64,000 bases of DNA. It comes from Lamellibrachia columna (lineage: Eukaryota > Annelida > Polychaeta > Sabellida > Siboglinidae). The notes under the pieces were generated by a model that saw nothing but the letters and a program-made list of their open reading frames with translations, was not told where the DNA came from and ran no database searches. The stretch is from contig OY759270.1 in the NCBI GenBank assembly GCA_963662155.1, forward strand, positions 11,545,426 to 11,609,425, in the 5' to 3' direction. The position numbers were made by a program, and so were the translations under genes. Below, piece after piece: positions 58,301 through 64,000 of the stretch (positions are counted from its first letter, which is position 1; each line of letters begins with the position of its first letter).

Positions 58301-58377
<77 letters not shown>
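58301..58377. repeat. (AT)n microsatellite with flanking TACACCC units
   Basis: About 37 AT units. Nearby degenerate units with TGATACACCCCTATATAT (58275-58490) suggest a larger decayed repeat. Confidence 0.9.
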
Positions 58378-58385
<8 letters not shown>

Positions 58386-59257
58386 TTATGATGCCTTGTG
58401 ATACACACCTAAATATACAAAAATTATGATGCCCCATGATACACCCCTATATATAATAAACATATGATGCCCATGATACACCCTTATTTATGACAGAACA
58501 ACACGACACATGTAATAAAAGCTCCGCATTTATTATTCATCTTGGCAATAAAATGGGACAGTCTGGCCAGATCTCTCTAGGGCCAGCTGTGACACCCTGA
58601 GAACTGGATGCAAGACCTGGATATTTCACGTGACAGGACTGCGGTCCTGGGCCAGCTATTTGATCATGATCATGTGACTGCGGTCACATGACCAGAGGCC
58701 TGGGGTCTGCATCCCTCTGGGTGTCCAGCCATCCCAAAAAGAGGTGTTTAGATCGATTGCCCCAAGATATTAGGACGGAGCGGAAAGTTGGATAATACTG
58801 AATGGTTGTTAATCAACAACCAACCTGTTGCAGTATCATAAAGACGATTATTACTCATAATCTTGACCTGTGAAGCAATTATAGTTCTATATAGGTTATA
58901 TCTACATACTGAAATACATACCTGGTAGTAGCTTTTCACGCAAGAAAAAAAAAATATATATATATATATGTAGAGTAAACAATTATAATTGTACCCACGC
59001 AGTTAGTGCCACAACCGTATGACTTAATATACATACATACATACTGTTGACAAAGTGGCTTGTCTTGGTCATGACTATGTAAATAAGTGAAACTCATTTT
59101 AAAACATGCATATTTATAGTGCGATATGTCCTAAGAACATTATCACACGTCCATGTTGCGTGTAGCATCATTGTTCTCACACATCAAAATACTGATCAGT
59201 ACTAGTCGTATACTACGCTACGAAATCATAGTTGTCACAAATGTAAAACTACATACA

Positions 59258-59262
<5 letters not shown>

Positions 59263-59312
<50 letters not shown>
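59263..59312. repeat. (AT)n microsatellite
   Basis: A pure AT repeat about 60 bp past the recombinase stop of the DIRS-like element. Confidence 0.9.
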
Positions 59313-59315
<3 letters not shown>

Positions 59316-59373
59316 AGCACACCGATCACACTCCTTATCTAAAGTGATACTAAACCCATGGTTAGCAAATTAT

Positions 59374-60356
59374 TCACAAGTTACTGCACATGGCTTGTTG
59401 GGCTTCTCTTGATGATTTGCAAGATGTTTGAATATACCTGCAGTAACAATCAGAGTTCCATCTGCCCAGTGTTCGTATCATGTGATCTGGAATGTGTGCA
59501 GCTATACAAAGATGGATTGTAACTAAGACTGAAAAGAAGCGTCTTTAATTTCTCTATTATGAAACAGCATGTTAATGGCACCCCTGTTAAAGTGGTAAAC
59601 AAAGGGTCATGTGACTGGGCTGCCATATCACTCCTTGTCTGCAGCAGGGCCATCATAGTCTGGAAAGGGCAAATGCTCTGCTTGGTTGCAAAATATTTAA
59701 GAGTTACCCCTTTGCGAAATGGATCTGTCTTTGATCTTTTCAACTGAACTGTGAAATACCTTTCATGAATATGAAACTGTATGTCACCTATACTCAAATC
59801 TGTTTGAGGGTCAACAGTGTTAGACCAACTTGTGAATTCTCCACATCTTAAAAATCCAAAGAAAGCCAGACAGAATGCTGTCTCTAGGACTAAGTCTTCA
59901 TATGGGCCCAAGACACCTGATCTTAGAACATTACACATTTTACTTAAAATTTCTCCTGTAATAGGTAGCCTGGGTTTAAACTACATTATCCTGTGATTTC
60001 TTTACTGCTTTTAGAATAGTTTGCAAACGCAGGAATGACTGGCCATTTACAAAACAGCATGGGTCCTGAGAACCTGCCTTGATATACACAAACCTAATGC
60101 CTGCTAGATATGTCTTCATGGTAGAATACTTTAACTGTAAGAAACTAAAACAGTGTACCACAAAGTAGAAAAGAATTTCTTCTGATATAGTCGGGTGTGT
60201 AGGACTCAGGCTTCCATATGGATACATATCTGAAAATCTTCTAAATGCTCTAAAACCTGCTTCATATACTGTCCTGGTAGACTTGTTTATTGACATATCC
60301 CATAGCTGGTCATCTACACTACCTAATACCACATCACATCCGAGGGCATTGGACAC
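59374..60356 (-). pseudogene. DIRS-like tyrosine recombinase
   Basis: The N-terminal part (59976-60356) reads LWDMSINKSTRTVYEAGFRA and YSTMKTYLAGIRFVYIKAG, the core-binding domain. After a frameshift near 59970 come PRLPITGEIL, AFFGFLRCGEFTSWS (catalytic Arg I) and KRSKTDPF. Near 59500 a change of frame, with apparent loss of about ten residues, leads to IPDHMIRTLGRWNSDCYCRY, which carries the HxxR and terminal Tyr of the family. The stop is at 59374-59376. It would integrate DNA circles without target duplication if intact. Confidence 0.82.
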
Positions 60357-62015
60357 TGGCAGGGTTTGTGTGCTGCCCCGGGTGCGAGCTGTCTGAATCT
60401 GCTGACCTGGAACCGAGATATTGCATCAGCAATGTTATTATTAATACCTAGGATGTGTTTAGCAATAATTATAAAGTTACCAGATGCAGCACACCATGTT
60501 AAGCATCTCATTAACCTCATAATGGGTTGGACTTTAGATCTACCCTTGTTAATGATATGGACAGTAGCTTCATTATCACAGAAGATAATTTTCTTGCCCT
60601 TCCACTCTGATCCCCATAGTATAGCTGACACTACAATAGGGTACAGCTCCAAAAATGCTATAGATAGCTGCTCATTATCTTTGAGCATCAACTCTGCAGG
60701 CCATCTACCCTGAAACCACCTGTTCCTAAAGAAACCATCATATCCAACTGTGGCAGCAGCATCTGTATACAGTGTAAAGTCAACTGCTTTAATCACTTCT
60801 CGATCTAGAAAGAAGGCCACCCCATTCCACTCAGTGAGAAATCTACACCACATAGCTATATCTAGTAGACATTCTTTGTTGAGTCTCACAGTGATGTAAT
60901 TGTTCACAGAGGCTGCCAAAGATAAGAGATAAGCTACAAAGCTTTGACCATGTGGAATTACCCTGGAAGCAAAATTTAGGTGACCCAATAAGCTGAGCAG
61001 CTCCCTCTTTGAAATATTGTTCTTATTTTTGAACATATCCAGTATAGTGATTATCCGGCTAAGTTTGTCATCAGACAACCTGGCTTCCATTCCGTCAGTG
61101 TCGAGGATTATCCCTAAATACTGGAACTGTACAGTAAGTCCCGGGGTCTTATGTGGGGCTGTTGGGACACGTAGCCTGTTAAATACCAAGGTAAGCAGAG
61201 CCATTGTTTTCTCTGCCGTGGCATTGGGTGGATCTATAGTTAGAAAGTCACCTAACAAATGTAACATAAACATAATTCCATAGTTATGCTGGGCTATCAA
61301 CAAATCGCTTGTGAAAGCCAGTCAAACATTTTTTTGGACAGCTGCCAAAAACTAGCCTAGATTAGAACTAGATTAGAAACATTATTCTCCATTCCACTTG
61401 ACTCCATATAGATGCCACAGTGATGGATGGATCGGAATCTGCTTAAACACATCTACTATGTCAGTCTTATATAACCAAGATCCCTGACCCCTATCTAGGA
61501 TCCCCTGTATAGCATCATCTAATTTAACATAGGACAGAGTATTCCTCTTTGTTGATCAGCTCATTTAAACTTGTATGTTTGTCACTGTTATGTGGGGCGG
61601 ATAAATCAACAATGAGACGCTTCTTCCCAGAATAGGTGTCCTCGGCAAAACCCAGGGGACTTACTCTGTATAGTGAAAAGGGGGGTGTTCTGAATGGACC
61701 TACCAGGAACCCTTTCTTCACTTCTTTCATTATAAGTTGACTGACTATTTCGGGATGTGCCTTTGCTGACAAGTTATTTGGACATTCCAAACTGGCCACT
61801 GGTGGCTCACTAATCCCAGTAAAGAAGCCCTCCCTTAAACCTGTGATCACATTTGTCACAAAGTCCTTATCTGGATGCCCCACTAGCTCCCCCTCCAGTC
61901 TGTCTATGTCAATAGGTGTGGGAGTCACTGTCTGGCTGCCAAGTGTGTTCGTCTCCTTTTTTGCTATTTGTATAGGAGTCACAGTCTGCACGTCAGTAGT
62001 GTCTGTTTTTACTAG
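60323..62015 (-). pseudogene. DIRS-like reverse transcriptase and RNase H
   Basis: The first piece (61524-61991) has YRVSPLGFAEDTYSGKKRLI then VDLSAPHN, the RT fingers. A one-base shift leads to WLYKTDIVDVFKQIPIHP and a stop, then more shifts to the longest frame, 60323-61303. That frame has LHLLGDFLTIDPPN where DIRS elements normally carry a YxDDF catalytic motif; here the first Asp is Gly. RNase H follows with TLYTDAAATVG, LELYPIV, FCDNEATVHI and NNIADAISR, giving the D-E-D-D residues. The broken frame and the missing Asp make it inactive. Confidence 0.85.
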
Positions 62016-63740
62016 TCACTGTGTCGGTCTAGTGGTGTTGTGGGGTGTCTTAGTTCGGTGTCTATCGGACATGTTCCTACCATCTGGCCTGGTTGGGCAG
62101 GATACACTGGCATGTGGGGCCCTGCAAACCAGGCACAAGTGCACAAACCTACAATTCTGCCTCGAGCAGCCGCACTCGGAATTGTAGTTATTGCAAACTT
62201 CTCTCTGGCCTACACTAACCCTGGGCCTACCCTGAAAGTCTGTTTGCCTGCTAGTGACATTACCTCGGGGGAATTGGTGGTTGTGTGTTTTAGGGTTGAC
62301 AAGAAGGGGACAGAAACTGCTCAAGTGAGCCACACTGCCACACAGCGAACACACATTTGCTTTCTGTCCAACAAACAGTGAACAAAACAGACCATTGTCT
62401 CAGACTTTAATGTTCTTTAACTACTTTAACGTTCTGCTTTTGGATAAGTGCGGCTGCTCGGGCAGAAAATGATCGGTGGTATTCATAGAAAGCGGTGCCA
62501 TCAATCCGTGAAGCAATACCTACCACAATGGCCTCATAAGCATCTAACTCCTTACGACGGTCCCAAACTTCACACATAATGTTATGGTATTTGTTAAACA
62601 CGCAATTGAATTCAGGCAGGGTAAGATTGTGGTTAACGCGAGGGTCAGAGGACAATGGGCGAAGGTGTTCAAAGCCGTCTACTCCAGAGTAACGCCTACT
62701 AACGGTTGTACTCGCCGAGATCAAAAAGAGGGATCAGATGCCAGATTATGTCTTTACCTCGAGGATGGACAATCTCAGGGCAGGTGACACAGTCTCAACG
62801 TCAGGTAGATTTTCAGACGGAATCCCTGATGTCGAACACAGCCATATGTACGAGTTGGCGAACGCTGGTTCAGATCGTAGGGACTTCTCCGTAGCAAGTT
62901 CGATAGATGTCATCGCAGTAGTCAGGGTGTACGTGCCATTTCCTCGAGGTGACACCAACATGCCCATCGCAGCTGGCGTGTCTGCATCGGTTCGTGCAGC
63001 CAACATCAACGAAGATAACGGTGCCATACTTGCCCACGCGGTTCCTGGTCCATCGGAGGGGTGTCGTGCGGAGATAATCTCCCGCATCTGTATTGTCACC
63101 GCCGACACGGAACTTTGTAGTGCTCGCACAACATCGGCCAGTGGCTCCACACTACTGATGGAGGCAATACTCAGCTGGGGCAAATCACATTCCATCGTTG
63201 TTGCATTGTTCGGACTCTCTTGAGCCAGAATCTGACCCCCACCCGAGAGAAAAACGTTAGAGCCAGTAGGTTGATGCCGCTGTCATGCTCTGGTAGCGAT
63301 CCCATTGAGATCTGCTGCAACGCTCCAACGGGTTACCGGAGGTGACGGCGGCGGCCTCGCACGGAGAGCACTGGCACTAGCATCAGGCGTAGGTTGATTG
63401 TAAGTGGTCTCGCCCCCCTCGTTGGTGTTGTGGAAGTTATCCTTGTAAATTCGCACAAGCTGTGCCTTCTTGGTGCCAGTAGGCAATTTTATGCCGCGTT
63501 CATCAATGCGCTTACGGAGTGAAGCTTTTGACCAGTTGGCAGGGAGTCCAACATCCCAGCGCCAATGTTCCCCGGCTGGACTTGTTTCAGGGTCCGTAGC
63601 CCCGTAGGCGTAGTCGATGCCGATGTTGTGATGTTTTCGAAGAAGTCCACAGAAACCGGCGCTGCCGGGGGCGAGTGAATAGATCTTGACGACGGCAATC
63701 TGCTGGTAGATATCGTCGTTCCGCTGCGCTTCATCTCAGT
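62016..63740 (-). pseudogene. DIRS-like gag with SAP-like start and CCHC zinc knuckle
   Basis: From about 63737 the frame reads WRWDVGLPANWSKASLRKRI then KLPTGTKKAQLVRIYKDN, resembling a SAP DNA-binding helix pair. A TGA at 63283-63285 interrupts it. It resumes in frame through 62749 and, after a pair of frameshifts around 62758 and 62705, continues with DPRVNHNLTLPEFNCVFNKY and FYEYHRSFSARAAA (62407-62724). A further stop and shift near 62407 lead to CSLCGSVAHLSSFC, a CX2CX4HX4C knuckle, and a Cys/His-rich end. The NLTLPEF and FYEYHxxFS motifs recur in DIRS gag proteins. No clear ATG opens the SAP frame: a TGA lies just upstream, and the nearest ATG (63743) is in another frame. Confidence 0.7.
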
Positions 63741-63851
63741 CATCCTCGCAGCATTTTGAGTACGTAAATATGAATTAAAAACAACAAATACAAATTACGT
63801 ATTTCCTTGTCCATGCTACGAGACAAATAGGGCCCAAGGAAGGGATGTTAC

Positions 63852-63990
63852 TAGATCCCACTGCTGGGATAATGCTTATAATTGGTCAGACACCCCCTGC
63901 TGTGAGGGAATATAAGGGGTGCTGCCAGCTCCCATAGCAGGGTTAATGCTTGTAATTGCGGTGAGGGGATGAACCTTTTAATTGGTCAGC
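63852..63990. repeat. Degenerate subrepeats at the possible DIRS-like terminus
   Basis: AGATCCCACTGCTGGGATAA then TGCTTATAATTGGTCAG (63853-63889) and AGCTCCCATAGCAGGGTTAA then TGCTTGTAATTG (63928-63957) are related. AATTGGTCAG returns near 63979. Their position 5' of gag would suit a terminal repeat with promoter activity, but the window ends here. Confidence 0.5.
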
Positions 63991-64000
63991 TTTCATTCCC

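Larger units (their letters stand above)
58112..59373. other. Stretch between the first visible HELB exon and the DIRS-like element
   Basis: Two AT microsatellites, TACACCC repeats and a pair of hairpins (58635-58690). No further HELB exon was recognised. Confidence 0.55.
59374..63745 (-). mobile_element. DIRS-like tyrosine-recombinase retrotransposon, decayed
   Basis: Minus-strand order: gag (63745-62016), reverse transcriptase and RNase H (62015-60323), tyrosine recombinase (60356-59374). A reverse transcriptase of DIRS type followed by a lambda-type recombinase, with no DDE integrase, defines the group. The copy has several frameshifts and stops, so it is not autonomous. The ends are unclear; the repeats at 63852-63985 may belong to its 5' terminus and the hairpins at 58635-58690 to its other side. 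It lies beyond the last HELB exon found, possibly in a HELB intron. Confidence 0.88.

Overview
The window is animal nuclear DNA. It is AT-rich, with spliced genes, GT-AG introns, tRNA-derived SINEs, several DNA-transposon relics, CR1/L2-like and DIRS-like retroelements and abundant microsatellites. Two conserved nuclear genes dominate. The proteins look like those of a non-vertebrate bilaterian; the ARID domain resembles fly Osa at least as much as vertebrate ARID1. The species cannot be fixed from sequence alone. A marine invertebrate is my guess.

Layout. (1) 1-42592, plus strand: the 3' portion of an ARID1/Osa (BAF250) gene, a DNA-binding subunit of the SWI/SNF (BAF) chromatin remodeller. 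I place 15 exons whose junction phases all agree. They give about 2128 residues ending in the BAF250_C domain. The N-terminal exon or exons lie upstream of the window. (2) 42593 to about 43900: the ARID1 3' UTR. (3) 44247-58111, minus strand: the 3' portion of a DNA helicase B (HELB) gene, a superfamily 1 RecD-like helicase that works with RPA at replication and repair sites. Ten phase-consistent exons cover about 825 residues; the N-terminus (roughly 250 residues in the family) was not found. The two genes converge, and their candidate poly(A) signals lie about 30 bp apart. (4) 55585-57895: an L2/CR1-like LINE (plus) and the 3' end of a second CR1-like LINE (minus), both inside the HELB intron 54877-57935. 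(5) 59374 to about 63740 or the window end, minus strand: a decayed DIRS-like tyrosine-recombinase retrotransposon with gag, RT, RNase H and recombinase remnants.

The introns are crowded with nonautonomous elements: two copies of a tRNA-SINE with clear target-site duplications, a second tRNA-SINE family, and at least six terminal-inverted-repeat (MITE-like) elements. Two minisatellites in HELB introns contain pieces of HELB exons, which points to local duplication. I found no new multi-gene system. The points most worth a second look are a UGA-CUAG stop in frame between gag and pol of the DIRS-like element, the exon-derived minisatellites of HELB, and the tail-to-tail gene ends. All coordinates come from reading by eye; exon borders rest on splice consensus plus reading-frame continuity, without transcripts.
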